A stretch of 64,000 nucleotides of DNA from CAWFNW01 sp963817405 (GTDB lineage Bacteria; Actinomycetota; Coriobacteriia; Anaerosomatales; Anaerosomataceae): contig CAWFNW010000002.1 in NCBI GenBank assembly GCA_963817405.1, positions 186,001-250,000 of the forward strand, in the 5' to 3' direction. Positions 16,680 to 24,665 of the stretch are shown here, in pieces; the stretch's first letter is position 1, and each line of letters opens with the position of its first letter. Both the position numbers and the translations under genes were made by a program. The notes below the pieces were generated by a model. That model had not been told where the DNA came from. It worked only from the letters and a program-made list of their open reading frames with translations, and did not search any database.

Positions 16680-18188
16680 GTGACCAAGGGCAAGATCATC
16701 GCCGCGGTCGTTGCACTGCTCGTGATCGCCGGCATCGTCGGTGCGATCGTCGTCAATCGCCGTGGCTCGGCCACCGAGGTCAGCGTTGAGGCGGCCACAC
16801 GAGGCTCCCTCTCGGTGACCGTCGGCACGTCCGGCAAGGTCGATGCCAACGAGACCGCCGAGATCTACCCGCCGGTCGCGGGCACGCTGGCCAGCATCGA
16901 CGTGACCGAGGGCCAGCAGGTCAAGGCCGGCGATCTCATCGCGACCATGGACACCTCGCTTCTAGACCTCCAGGTCGCGCAGGCGCAGGCGGCGTATGAC
17001 GCGGCGCGGGCGCAGGCTGGCACGATCAACGCCACAGCGCCTTCGAGCGCGGACGAGCGGGCCGCCAGTGCTGCCGTTGCCGCCGCGCGCTCGGCGTACG
17101 AGGCCGCGTCGGCGCAGTACGAGGCCGCGAAGCGCGGCGGCGTGACGGACCCGACGGCGCTCGCGCAGGCCACCTCGGCGGTCACGGTCGCCAGGCTCGC
17201 GTCAAGCGCGGCATCGGCGGCGTACGACGCGTTCAAGACGAGCGTCTACGACCCTGCGCCCGAACCCAAGGACCCGGCGCTCGTTCAGGCGCTTGCGGCG
17301 CTCGTGACGGCCAAGAACGAGGCCGCCGACGCCCTGAAGACGGCCCAAGCCGCCCTCGCCGCCCTCAACTCGGGCCCCAATCCGGTGCTCATCGCAAGCG
17401 CGAAGGTGGCGCGCGACCAGGCGTGGGCCGCGTACCAGGCCGCGCTCGCGCAGCAGCTGAAGCTCACGTCGACGGACCTCGGTCCCGCGCGAAGGTCCGC
17501 CAACTCCGGCGTGGAGACCGCGCGGCAGGCGCTCGAGCTCGCCATCTCCAATCGGGAGCGGGCTGAGATGCGCGCGCCCATCGACGGGACCGTTGTCTTC
17601 GGTGGGGCGGGCGCGTCACTTGCGGCCTCCGCACTCGGTGCTGCGGGCGGCTCGGCGGGGAAGCCGACGGTGGGCTCGGCGGTCTCGCCGGCGGCAGCGC
17701 CGTTCAGCGTGGTCGCGTTCGATACGCTTGTGTTCGCCGCGCAGGTCGACGAAGCGGATATCGCCCGGGTCAGAGAGGGGCAGACGGCAGACGTGACACT
17801 CGACGCCTTCGCGGACAAGACGTTCCCCGCAACCGTTGAGCGCATCGACCGGACGGCCATCACGACGACGACCGGCGGCACGGCGTTCACCGTCACCTGC
17901 CGGATCCAAGGCGCGAGCGACGCGCTCATCGGCATGAACGGCTCGGCGGAGATCGTCGTAGAGTCGATCGCAGACGTGCTGAGCGTTCCGGTCGAGGCCG
18001 TGCTCGACGAGGGTGGTGCGACGTTCGTGTACGTCATCGACGGCGGAAAGGCCGTGCGGACGATCGTGACCGTCGGCAGGTTCACCGACACCCGCGCAGA
18101 GATCACCAGTGGGCTGAAGGAAGGCGCCAAGGTCGCCGTCAGCGGCCTCGCCGACCTGACCGACGGCGCTTCAGTGAAGGTGAAGTGA
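16680..18188 (+). CDS. Efflux periplasmic adaptor (HlyD/MacA-like)
   Basis: 502 residues. One N-terminal membrane anchor (I-I-A-A-V-V-A-L-L-V-I-A-G-I-V-G-A-I-V-V) is followed by a lipoyl half-motif (P-P-V-A-G-T-L-A-S-I-D-V-T-E-G-Q-Q-V-K-A-G-D), a long alanine-rich coiled coil (~110-300), the second half (M-R-A-P-I-D-G-T-V-V) and beta-barrel and membrane-proximal domains. Such adaptors link an ABC permease to the outside. The GTG at 16680 is chosen from the GGAGG 6 bp upstream. The next gene starts 3 bp after the stop, forming a MacA-MacB-type operon. In a Gram-positive cell it would act without TolC. The substrate is unknown. Confidence 0.88.
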   Translation: MTKGKIIAAVVALLVIAGIVGAIVVNRRGSATEVSVEAATRGSLSVTVGTSGKVDANETAEIYPPVAGTLASIDVTEGQQVKAGDLIATMDTSLLDLQVAQAQAAYDAARAQAGTINATAPSSADERAASAAVAAARSAYEAASAQYEAAKRGGVTDPTALAQATSAVTVARLASSAASAAYDAFKTSVYDPAPEPKDPALVQALAALVTAKNEAADALKTAQAALAALNSGPNPVLIASAKVARDQAWAAYQAALAQQLKLTSTDLGPARRSANSGVETARQALELAISNRERAEMRAPIDGTVVFGGAGASLAASALGAAGGSAGKPTVGSAVSPAAAPFSVVAFDTLVFAAQVDEADIARVREGQTADVTLDAFADKTFPATVERIDRTAITTTTGGTAFTVTCRIQGASDALIGMNGSAEIVVESIADVLSVPVEAVLDEGGATFVYVIDGGKAVRTIVTVGRFTDTRAEITSGLKEGAKVAVSGLADLTDGASVKVK

Positions 18189-18191
18189 CGC

Positions 18192-18959
18192 GTGCCTGAG
18201 GCCCCTCCCACGGCCGCGCGCGTCGTTCTGGAGACGCGCGACGTCACCAAGCGCTACCTGCTCGAGGATATCGAGGTGAACGCGCTCGCCGGTGTCAGCA
18301 TCGCCATCCACGCTGGCGAGATGGTCTCCATCATGGGACCGTCCGGCTCGGGCAAGTCGACGCTGATGCACATCGTCGGCCTCCTCGACACGCCAACCAC
18401 AGGCCAGGTCATCCTCGAAGGCGAGGATGTGTCGGACCTGTCTCCCAACCAGCTCGCCGAGCTGCGCAACAAGCACATCGGCTTCGTCTTCCAGGCGTTC
18501 AACCTGCTTCCGCGTACGACTGCGCTCGCAAACGTGGAGCTCCCGCTTGCCTACGGCGGCGCAAGCGGTGCCGAGCGGACCCGTCGCGCACGAGCCGCGC
18601 TTGAGCGTGTCGGCTTGGGCGACCGCATGGGTCACCTCAGCAATCAGCTTTCGGGCGGGCAGCAGCAGCGCGTCGCGATCGCCCGCGCGCTCGTCAACAA
18701 CCCGAGCATCGTGCTCGCGGACGAGCCCACCGGCAACCTGGACTCCCGCTCGGGCATCGAGGTCATGGCGATCCTGCAGGAGCTGCACGCGCAGGGGAGC
18801 ACGATCGTCATCGTCACCCACGACGAGCGCGTGGCAAGCCACGCCGAGCGGGTGATCCGCGTCCTCGACGGCCGCGTGAAGGCCGACGAGTGCGAGGCCG
18901 ACCGCGTGATGGCCGCCGATGAGCTCGTCGCCCTCGACGCGGAGGAGGCGGGGAAGTGA
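18192..18959 (+). CDS. ABC transporter ATP-binding protein (MacB/LolD type)
   Basis: 255 residues with the canonical ABC motifs: Walker A G-P-S-G-S-G-K-S-T, Q-loop V-F-Q-A-F-N-L, signature L-S-G-G-Q-Q-Q-R-V-A-I-A-R, Walker B I-V-L-A-D-E-P-T-G-N-L-D and switch His in V-T-H-D. The T-G-N-L-D-S motif is typical of the MacB/LolD/FtsE branch. It powers the permease encoded next, whose start overlaps this stop by 4 bp. The C-terminal 20 residues (A-D-R-V-M-A-A-D-E-L-V-A-L) extend beyond the core. The GTG start is 3 bp after the adaptor gene. Confidence 0.95.
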   Translation: MPEAPPTAARVVLETRDVTKRYLLEDIEVNALAGVSIAIHAGEMVSIMGPSGSGKSTLMHIVGLLDTPTTGQVILEGEDVSDLSPNQLAELRNKHIGFVFQAFNLLPRTTALANVELPLAYGGASGAERTRRARAALERVGLGDRMGHLSNQLSGGQQQRVAIARALVNNPSIVLADEPTGNLDSRSGIEVMAILQELHAQGSTIVIVTHDERVASHAERVIRVLDGRVKADECEADRVMAADELVALDAEEAGK

Positions 18960-20149
18960 ACCTCGCCGAGAGCTTCCGCATCGCGCTTCGCGCGCTCGCG
19001 GCCAACAAGGCCCGCAGCCTTCTCACCATGCTCGGCGTCATCATCGGCGTTGCCGCGGTCATCCTCCTGGTTGCCATCGGCACCGGTGTCCAGGACGAGA
19101 TCACCGGGCAGATCGAAGGGCTCGGCTCCAACCTGCTCTTCGTCGTTCCGGGCCAGTTCCAGGCCGGTCCGGGGGGCCAGTCGGGCCCACCGTCCCAGCG
19201 ATTCACCCTGAAGGACGCGGAGATCATCCAACGTCGGGTAACCGGGCTTTCGGCTGTCGTCCCGGTCCTGCAGACGGGCGGAACGATCAAACGAGGCAAC
19301 CGCTCCATGCGGGTCGTGGTCGCAGCCGGCAACGAGCAGGGACCGCAGGTCTTCGCCTCGACGCTTGCGGGCGGCAGGCACTACCGCAAGAGCGAGGTGC
19401 AGGCGGCGTCTCGCGTGGTCGCGCTCGGTGCTACCGTCGCGGAGCAGCTCTTCCCGGGACAAGATCCCGTGGGGAAGCCCGTCACGCTCAACGGTCAGCG
19501 CTTCATCGTCGTCGGCCACTACGAACCGCTCGGCGGCGGCCTCGGCGGCGATCAGGACAGCCAGGTCTACATCCCCGTGACGACGGCGATGCGCGTCTTC
19601 GGGTTGAACGACATCAGCATGATCGTGGTGAAGGCGACGGACCCCGCGCGGATCGAGACCGTCAAGCGCGAGATCCGCCGAGCGTTGCTGCCCAGCTTCG
19701 GCGAGGAGTTCACGGTCTTCACGCAGGAACAGACGCTCGGCATTCTCTCCACGCTGCTCGGAACGCTCACCTACATGCTCGCCGGCATCGCCGGCATCTC
19801 GCTCCTGGTCGGCGGCATCGGCATCATGAACATCATGCTCGTGAGTGTGTCCGAGCGGACGCGCGAGATCGGCATCCGCAAAGCTGTCGGCGCGCGCACA
19901 TACGACATCTTGAGCCAGTTCGTCATCGAGGCGATGGGACTCTCGATCCTCGGCGGCCTCGTGGGCATCGCGCTCGGGTGGGGCGGCTCGGCCGCGATCG
20001 GCCAGTGGTCGCCGGTCCCGACTGTGGTGACGCCGTGGGCTGTCGCGATGGCGTTCTTCTTCTCGGCCGGTGTCGGCGTGTTCTTCGGCGTGTACCCGGC
20101 ATACAAGGCGAGCAAGCTCGACCCGATCGTCGCGCTCCGCTACGAGTAG
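18956..20149 (+). CDS. ABC transporter permease, MacB type
   Basis: 397 residues with the MacB topology: one N-terminal helix (M-L-G-V-I-I-G-V-A-A-V-I-L-L-V-A-I), a large extracytoplasmic MacB-periplasmic domain (~50-250) and three C-terminal helices in the FtsX-like domain. The S-E-R-T-R-E-I-G-I-R-K-A-V-G-A motif is characteristic of this permease family. It partners the preceding ATPase and adaptor to form a mechanotransmission-type exporter, for example of peptides or drugs. Overlap of 4 bp with the ATPase gene indicates translational coupling. It ends just before the convergent bfn gene. Confidence 0.92.
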   Translation: MNLAESFRIALRALAANKARSLLTMLGVIIGVAAVILLVAIGTGVQDEITGQIEGLGSNLLFVVPGQFQAGPGGQSGPPSQRFTLKDAEIIQRRVTGLSAVVPVLQTGGTIKRGNRSMRVVVAAGNEQGPQVFASTLAGGRHYRKSEVQAASRVVALGATVAEQLFPGQDPVGKPVTLNGQRFIVVGHYEPLGGGLGGDQDSQVYIPVTTAMRVFGLNDISMIVVKATDPARIETVKREIRRALLPSFGEEFTVFTQEQTLGILSTLLGTLTYMLAGIAGISLLVGGIGIMNIMLVSVSERTREIGIRKAVGARTYDILSQFVIEAMGLSILGGLVGIALGWGGSAAIGQWSPVPTVVTPWAVAMAFFFSAGVGVFFGVYPAYKASKLDPIVALRYE

Positions 20150-20175
20150 TCGCGGTCGCGGCGGGAGTGCCGCGC

Positions 20176-20697
20176 CTAGGACATGAAGTCGCTGGGGTCC
20201 ACGTGGTCGAGGAAGTCTCGGAAACGTTCGACTTCCTGCTCCTCGTCGTCCTCGTCGTCCTCGTCGACCGAGCGGACCAGAACGGCCGCGTCGTCGAAGA
20301 TGCTGTCCTCCACGAACACCGGGCACCCCACACGCGCGGCGAGCGCAAGACAGTCCGAGGGCCGCGCATCGACGGCCAACGTGCGCTCTTCGCCACGCAG
20401 TATCAGCGCCGCGAAGAAGGTGCCCTCTTCAAGGCGCGTGATCTCGACCCGCTCGACGAGGAAGCCGAGCGTCTCAATGACCGAGCGAAGCAGGTCATGC
20501 GTCATCGGGCGAGGGAGCTCGATGCCTTGCGCGGCGAGCAGGATCGCGTTGGCCTCGGGGTGGCCGATCCAGATCGGGATCATCCGGTGCGCCGTGACCG
20601 GATCCCCGGTCTCGGACGCCTCGACCGCCTCCAGCAACACGACGGGCTGCCCGGACCCAGCGTCGGCACTGACACTCACGATGCGGACCTCGATCAT
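20176..20697 (-). CDS. Bifunctional nuclease family protein (BFN, DUF151)
   Basis: 173 residues with a BFN/DUF151 domain over ~1-140. Motifs include P-I-W-I-G-H-P-E-A-N-A-I, M-T-H-D-L-L-R-S-V-I-E-T-L and the conserved R-P-S-D-C-L-A-L-A-A-R-V-G-C-P-V-F-V. The family is widespread in Actinobacteria and thermophiles; its biochemical role is poorly defined beyond reported nuclease activity in plant homologs. The C-terminus is a run of acidic residues (D-E-D-D-E-D-D-E). The ATG at 20697, preceded by CGAGGAG, is preferred over an ORF start 57 bp upstream. It converges with the MacB operon. Confidence 0.88.
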   Translation of the reverse strand: MIEVRIVSVSADAGSGQPVVLLEAVEASETGDPVTAHRMIPIWIGHPEANAILLAAQGIELPRPMTHDLLRSVIETLGFLVERVEITRLEEGTFFAALILRGEERTLAVDARPSDCLALAARVGCPVFVEDSIFDDAAVLVRSVDEDDEDDEEQEVERFRDFLDHVDPSDFMS

Positions 20698-20770
20698 GGC
20701 GCTCCTCGGGAATCGTCTTCTCTCTATGACGTACCACCGCAAAGCGCCTGCCAATCACGGTGCAGGTTCC

Positions 20771-20800
20771 TTGACGTCCCAGTTCGGGCTGCATTATGGT
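20771..20800 (+). promoter_or_regulatory. Promoter of tRNA-Ile
   Basis: TTGACG (20771-20776) and TATGGT (20795-20800) are separated by 18 bp, a plausible -35/-10 pair about 20 bp upstream of the tRNA. Confidence 0.6.
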
Positions 20801-20820
20801 ACTCTGGCTGTTCTTGAGGA

Positions 20821-20897
20821 GGGCCCGTAGCTCAGTTGGTTAGAGCGCACGGCTGATAACCGTGAGGTCGATGGTTCGAATCCATCCGGGCCCACCA
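20821..20897 (+). tRNA. tRNA-Ile (anticodon GAT)
   Basis: The 77-nt sequence folds as a full cloverleaf: acceptor GGGCCCG/CGGGCCC, D-arm with AGCTCAGTTGGTTAGAGC, anticodon loop CTGATAA giving GAT, and T-loop TTCGAAT. The 3' CCA is encoded. A hairpin follows at 20911. Confidence 0.97.
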
Positions 20898-20910
20898 AAT
20901 GATCGCAACT

Positions 20911-20934
20911 CAGCCGGGATATCAGTCCCGGCTG
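20911..20934 (+). terminator. Terminator hairpin after tRNA-Ile
   Basis: CAGCCGGGA pairs perfectly with TCCCGGCTG (9 bp, 6-nt loop), followed by ATTGCGTTT. Position 13 bp after the tRNA supports transcription termination; the T tract is short. Confidence 0.75.
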
Positions 20935-21033
20935 ATTGCGTTTCGCGAGTCAATCGTCATCGAAATCAATCGTCCGTCAACCCGGCGGAGCGGCCATGCC
21001 GGCCTATACCTGCAGAGTGGGCAATCCCCGTGT

Positions 21034-21062
21034 CACCGGTTCAAATCCTCTATGGCCCACCA
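21034..21062 (+). pseudogene. tRNA 3'-end-like fragment
   Basis: The stretch contains GGTTCAAATCC (a T-loop-like core) exactly spaced from CTATGGCCCACCA, as at a tRNA 3' end with encoded CCA. The T-stem has only three of five pairs, and no acceptor partner GGGCCAT or D-arm is found upstream, so it is not functional. A second CTATGGCCCACCA occurs at 21663-21675. These could be decayed tRNA genes or attachment-site copies left by integrated elements. Confidence 0.5.
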
Positions 21063-21071
21063 TCCACCCGG

Positions 21072-21101
21072 CAGGAGCCTCGGCAGATGCCGGGGCTCCT
21101 G
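21072..21101 (+). terminator. Strong hairpin after tRNA-like fragment
   Basis: CAGGAGCCTCGGC pairs with GCCGGGGCTCCTG (13 bp including one U-G pair) around AGAT. There is no T tract. It sits 10 bp after the tRNA-like fragment, as tRNA terminators do. Confidence 0.55.
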
Positions 21102-21123
21102 TCGGATGCCGGGGGGATACTAT

Positions 21124-21444
21124 GTGAGCCAAGAGTGTCGTCGGCGACCGGGAGGGGCGCATGCTGGGCCGCCCGCGCCGTCGTGGCGGGGGGAGGCCCT
21201 GCGCATCGCCGCTATCCTCGGCGGGCTTGCACTGGGATGGGCCATCGGCCTCGAAGCGGTGAAAGCCTACGTCGTGCGGCACACAACGCCTGCCCGTATG
21301 ACCTTCCCGCTTGCGTCGATACGATTGCTGCGCGACGACGCGGAGTGGGAGCCGAGGCCATCCGGCGGGCCCGCGGGGGAGCTGGCGGACGTGGGGTGGG
21401 CTGGGCGTTTCGGCACATTCGGTCCAGCAGGGAAGTCCTCTTGA
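21124..21444 (+). CDS. Possible small membrane protein (106 aa), uncertain
   Basis: An open frame starting at GTG 21124 with GGGGGGA upstream. The N-terminal ~25 residues are arginine/proline-rich, then comes a hydrophobic helix (L-R-I-A-A-I-L-G-G-L-A-L-G-W-A-I-G-L) and a charged tail. It overlaps the next small ORF by 4 bp (TTGA), a pattern of coupled genes. I recognise no family, and the region is otherwise a tRNA-relic zone, so it could be a chance frame. The upstream part of the same frame runs through the tRNA-like fragment and is not coding. Confidence 0.35.
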   Translation: MSQECRRRPGGAHAGPPAPSWRGEALRIAAILGGLALGWAIGLEAVKAYVVRHTTPARMTFPLASIRLLRDDAEWEPRPSGGPAGELADVGWAGRFGTFGPAGKSS

Positions 21445-21566
21445 CGGCACCGACTCCCAATGGCGCACGCGAGCTGATGCGCATCATCATGGACGATCCC
21501 GATGAGGCGCGGCAGATCATCCAGCAGGTCCGCAGCGAGGAAGCAGTCTCTGGCACTGGGTGCTAG
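21441..21566 (+). CDS. Possible 41-aa peptide coupled to the preceding ORF
   Basis: A TTG start overlapping the previous stop, with AGGGAAG several bases upstream. The peptide (T-A-P-T-P-N-G-A-R-E-L-M-R-I-I-M, then D-D-P-D-E-A-R-Q-I-I-Q-Q-V-R-S-E-E) looks like an amphipathic helix with protein-like composition. No known family. Support is the overlap and composition only. Confidence 0.3.
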   Translation: MTAPTPNGARELMRIIMDDPDEARQIIQQVRSEEAVSGTGC

Positions 21567-21610
21567 CAAGCGCTTCTACCTGACGCGCCGAGGGTCGCGC
21601 TAGACTGGCA

Positions 21611-21675
21611 GGGATGGGCGCGCAGTTTATGCGCACCACGTTAGCCGTTCGAAACGCATCCACTATGGCCCACCA
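21611..21675 (+). pseudogene. Decayed tRNA-like sequence
   Basis: The segment contains a D-arm-like GCGCAGTTTATGCGC, then ACCACGTTA, a T-loop-like GTTCGAAAC and the 3' end CTATGGCCCACCA, in tRNA order but shortened and mispaired. A terminator-like hairpin with several U-G pairs follows (21685-21712). It looks like a degraded tRNA gene, the second such piece after tRNA-Ile. Confidence 0.45.
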
Positions 21676-21684
21676 GCAACTGAC

Positions 21685-21712
21685 GAGGTCTCGGCACACA
21701 CGCCGGGGTCTC
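21685..21712 (+). terminator. Hairpin after the decayed tRNA-like sequence
   Basis: GAGGTCTCGGC pairs with GCCGGGGTCTC using three G-U pairs around ACACAC. It lies 10 bp after the tRNA-like 3' end, mirroring the arrangement at 21072-21101. No other element is evident between here and the DHFR-like gene at 21826. Confidence 0.4.
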
Positions 21713-21825
21713 TTGTCATATCTTGTGATGCAGAACGCAGAATCAGTATTGGATTGACCCGGTTGGCTCGCTTGTGACGCGGACATGAACGCCTCGGCCC
21801 GATCGCGCTATGGAGGGCGGAACCC

Positions 21826-22386
21826 GTGAGCAAGCTTATCTACTCCATGATCGCGTCGCTCGATGGCCACGTCGCCGACGAGTCGGGAAACTTCGGTTGG
21901 GCTGAGCCGGACGCCTCCGTCCACGCCTTCATCAACGACCTCGAGCGCTCGGTCGGCACCTACCTTCTCGGTCGGCGCATGTACGAGGTGATGTCCTGGT
22001 GGGAGACCGTCGGCGACTTGAGCCACATTCCGCCTCACATCCAGGACTTCGCGAAGCTCTGGCTCGCGGCTGACAAGGTCGTGTACTCCTCAACGCTCTC
22101 TGAGATCTCGACTTCCCGAACGCGGATCGAGCGCCACTTCGACGCGGCCGCGGTCGAGAGGATGAAGTCGGAATCGGAGCGCGACATCTCCATCGGCGGT
22201 CCGACGCTGGCCTCGGCCGCGATCGCCGCAGGGCTCGTCGATGAGTACCAGCTCTTCGTAGCGCCGGTCATCGTGGGTGGGGGTCTTCGGGCCTTCCTCG
22301 GCGGCGCGAGTCAGGACTTGGAGCTTCTCGGCGAGCGCCGGTTCGACAACGGGTTCGTGTACCTCAACTACAGGCCGCGGCGCTAA
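21826..22386 (+). CDS. Dihydrofolate reductase family protein (RibD C-terminal type)
   Basis: 186 residues of the DHFR/RibD-C fold: N-terminal L-I-Y-S-M-I-A-S-L-D-G-H-V-A-D (strand and active-site loop), T-Y-L-L-G-R-R-M-Y-E-V-M and the NADPH-binding S-I-G-G-P-T-L-A-S-A-A-I-A-A-G-L-V-D-E-Y. Relatives include B. subtilis YyaP and YqjY; they are reductases of unknown substrate and are not the essential FolA. The GTG follows GGAGGGCGG. It is an isolated gene between tRNA relics and DUF488. Confidence 0.88.
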   Translation: MSKLIYSMIASLDGHVADESGNFGWAEPDASVHAFINDLERSVGTYLLGRRMYEVMSWWETVGDLSHIPPHIQDFAKLWLAADKVVYSSTLSEISTSRTRIERHFDAAAVERMKSESERDISIGGPTLASAAIAAGLVDEYQLFVAPVIVGGGLRAFLGGASQDLELLGERRFDNGFVYLNYRPRR

Positions 22387-22460
22387 CGCGGGCAGTCCAA
22401 CAAGCGCTTCGAGCCAAGCGTCGCGCGGCACGTGGGGTGCGCCTATGCGACCCCTCCAGA

Positions 22461-22482
22461 AAGTTACCATATATGATAACTT
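22461..22482. repeat. 22-bp palindromic motif, copy 1
   Basis: AAGTTACC-ATATAT-GATAACTT is a near-perfect inverted repeat with the same off-symmetry positions as the copy at 60103-60124. The two share 21 of 22 bases. This copy lies in the spacer before the DUF488 gene, 109 bp from its likely start. I do not recognise it as a known operator. Confidence 0.7.
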
Positions 22483-22591
22483 CTCAGAGAGTCCCAGCAG
22501 GGGTCGCGTCCGGGTCTCACTCGGATTGTGAGGGCGCGTTGCCGCCCGAGCTGGCGGTAGCGGCGAGCATCGAGAGGTGGTCGGCTGCAAT

Positions 22592-22945
22592 ATGACAATT
22601 AGTATCAAGCGTGTCTATGACGCCCCGTCACCCGATGACGGCTACCGCGTGCTCGTCGATCGCTTGTGGCCACGCGGGCTCACCAAGGAACGCGCAGCCG
22701 CCGACGTGTGGCTTCGCGACATCGGGCCCTCCAACGACCTTCGGAAATGGTACGGCCACGACGTCGCCCGCTGGCCAGAGTTCCGAGAGCGCTACCGGGC
22801 CGAACTCGCCAGCCGCCCGGCGCCGCTGCAGGAGCTTCGCGCGATAGCGTCCGAGCACGGGACGGTGACGTTGCTCTACGGCGCCAAAGACGAGGAGCAC
22901 AACCAGGCGGTCGTGCTCGCCGAGGTGCTGGCTGAGGCGCGCTGA
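22592..22945 (+). CDS. DUF488 family protein
   Basis: 117 residues matching the compact DUF488 form: M-T-I-S-I-K-R-V-Y-D, D-G-Y-R-V-L-V-D-R-L-W-P-R-G-L-T-K-E, then W-Y-G-H-D-V-A-R-W-P-E-F-R-E-R-Y and the C-terminal T-L-L-Y-G-A-K-D-E-E-H-N-Q-A. The family is uncharacterised; the D-R-x-W-P-R-G motif is invariant. The ATG at 22592 matches the family N-terminus, although GAGAGG lies better placed for a GTG five codons upstream. The 22-bp palindrome upstream may be part of its control region. Confidence 0.88.
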   Translation: MTISIKRVYDAPSPDDGYRVLVDRLWPRGLTKERAAADVWLRDIGPSNDLRKWYGHDVARWPEFRERYRAELASRPAPLQELRAIASEHGTVTLLYGAKDEEHNQAVVLAEVLAEAR

Positions 22946-23171
22946 AGCGTCGAGGCGAACGGCGTCGGCGAGCGCGTGGGGCCTCGTGGCGACCCCCTGA
23001 GCCGCGTTTCCGCAGTACAGGCATTAGAAGTCGACCGCGCGCAGCTGGTACAATGGACTGCACATCCGGTAGCTGGCGGCCCGCGGGCCGCTAGTGGCCT
23101 CTCAGGGACTGATCGCGTCGCGCTCCCCGCCGGCGGGCTCCCGAAGCCACCAGATCCCCGAAGGGGGCCTC

Positions 23172-23543
23172 ATGTCGAACACGTACTACGCCCGCGTACC
23201 GCACACGCGCGTGCCGCAACAGCTACCGGCTCCGGGAGACACCCGCGAGCGCGTCACCGCCCTCTTCCGCGAGCGGGACGCGAAGGACGCGCTCGTCTGC
23301 GAGACGAGCGGCACCCAGCGCATGCGTGGACAGCTCTGGGCGCTCGAGGTCGCGAGGCTCGAAAGCGGCGAGGATGTGTATGAGCCGTATGGTGTCATCG
23401 CTGCCGCCGGTATCGAGCTCCCTCAGGAGGCGCTCGCGATCATCGAGGACCTGCCCCAGGACTGGAGCAGGGTCTGCCGCATCGACCGCGAGGGGCGCGT
23501 CTGGACCGCCTCCGTGAAGGAGAAGACGCGCACCGTTCGCTAG
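23172..23543 (+). CDS. Hypothetical protein
   Basis: 123 residues, no family recognised. The protein is soluble and rich in charged residues (V-T-A-L-F-R-E-R-D-A-K-D-A-L-V, W-A-L-E-V-A-R-L-E-S-G-E-D-V-Y). There are no membrane segments or signal peptide. The ATG at 23172 is preceded by GAAGGGGGCC; the frame is open 78 bp further upstream, but that part crosses a palindromic hairpin (23076-23091) and is unlikely to be coding. A TACAAT at 23048-23053 could be its -10. Convergent with the flavin oxidoreductase gene. Confidence 0.6.
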   Translation: MSNTYYARVPHTRVPQQLPAPGDTRERVTALFRERDAKDALVCETSGTQRMRGQLWALEVARLESGEDVYEPYGVIAAAGIELPQEALAIIEDLPQDWSRVCRIDREGRVWTASVKEKTRTVR

Positions 23544-23567
23544 ACGAGGCCGTGAATTCGGCGCGGT

Positions 23568-24575
23568 CTACGTGCTCAGCAGCTCCGCCAGCGCTCGCGG
23601 TGCCCACGTCGAATCCTTCATGATGGCCCGGCCCACGCCAATGAGGTCGGCCGCGCCCTCGGCGAGCAGCCGCTCGGCCACCGCCACGTCGGTGATCCCC
23701 CCGGTGACCATGACCGGTACGGAGACCGCACGTCTCACCGCGGCGGAGACGTCCGCGAAGTAGCCCTGCTCGGGGTGCGCCTCGGTGGGACGGACGTAGG
23801 ACGTCATGCCGCCCGAGATGTCGAGGATGTCGACGCCCGCCAGCTCGAACGCGACACACGCCGCCACGGCGTCCTCGATGGTGCTGCCGCCGTCCTGGTA
23901 GTCGCACGCGCCCAGGCGCAGCAGCACCGGGAAGTCGTCGCCCACCTCCTCGCGCACCGCCGCGATCACCTCGAGGTGCACACGGATGCGACCCGCAAGC
24001 TCGCCGCCGTACTCGTCGGTCCGCTTGTTGGTGATGGGTGAGTAGAACTGGTTCAGCAGGTAGCCATGCGCCGAGTGGATCTCGACCCCGTCGAAGCCCG
24101 CCGCCTTCGCGCGCCGCGCGCCAGCGCGGTACAACCGCACGAGCTCGCGGATCTCGCCCACGCTCAGCGCTCGAGGCATCTGGCCGCCGAGGCTCACCGG
24201 GCTCGGTACCGCCGAGGGTGCGACAACCTCGCGTCCGGTGATCTCCGAAGACGCCGCACCACCGGCGTGGTTGAGCTGCAGGAAGACCTTGGGCCCGTTC
24301 GCGTGGATGACCGCCGCAAGCCGAGTGAGGCCGTCGATCAGCGAGTCGTCGCAGGCCGAGAGCATGCCACGTCGGAACTGCCCCTCGGGCGCGATGAACA
24401 TGTGCTCGGTGAGCACCGCACCCATGCCGCCTCGAGACTTCTCGTCATAGTAGGCGAGGACCGCCTGACTGATGCTCCCGTCGGGATTCCCCTTGTTGGT
24501 CGCCATCGGCGGCATGACCAGCCGATTCGCAAGGTGCAGCTTCCCGGTCACGAGCGGTTGAAGCAGGCGCGCCAT
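23568..24575 (-). CDS. NADH:flavin oxidoreductase, Old Yellow Enzyme family
   Basis: 335 residues of an FMN-binding TIM barrel. N-terminal N-R-L-V-M-P-P-M-A-T-N is followed by the substrate-binding H-A-G-G region (Q-L-N-H-A-G-G) and F-D-G-V-E-I-H-S-A-H-G-Y-L-L-N-Q-F-Y-S-P. The FMN phosphate region is V-T-G-G-I-T and G-V-G-R-A-I-M. It has no C-terminal 4Fe-4S/dinucleotide extension, so it is the short OYE type that reduces activated alkenes. The ATG at 24575 is chosen for the AGAGGA before it; the frame is open 42 bp upstream. It lies 90 bp downstream of an SDR gene on the same strand. Confidence 0.9.
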   Translation of the reverse strand: MARLLQPLVTGKLHLANRLVMPPMATNKGNPDGSISQAVLAYYDEKSRGGMGAVLTEHMFIAPEGQFRRGMLSACDDSLIDGLTRLAAVIHANGPKVFLQLNHAGGAASSEITGREVVAPSAVPSPVSLGGQMPRALSVGEIRELVRLYRAGARRAKAAGFDGVEIHSAHGYLLNQFYSPITNKRTDEYGGELAGRIRVHLEVIAAVREEVGDDFPVLLRLGACDYQDGGSTIEDAVAACVAFELAGVDILDISGGMTSYVRPTEAHPEQGYFADVSAAVRRAVSVPVMVTGGITDVAVAERLLAEGAADLIGVGRAIMKDSTWAPRALAELLST

Positions 24576-24665
24576 GGTGTTCCTCTTCATCGGAGACAGC
24601 AGCGGAGTCCGCCCCACGAGGGGACGGACTCCACGATACGCTGATCTGTCGAGCCGGAGTACGCG

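Noticed and set aside
20862..21120. Open frame reading through tRNA-Ile (M-V-R-I-H-P-G-P-P)
   Set aside because: It is a translation of a tRNA gene's 3' half, a common artefact.
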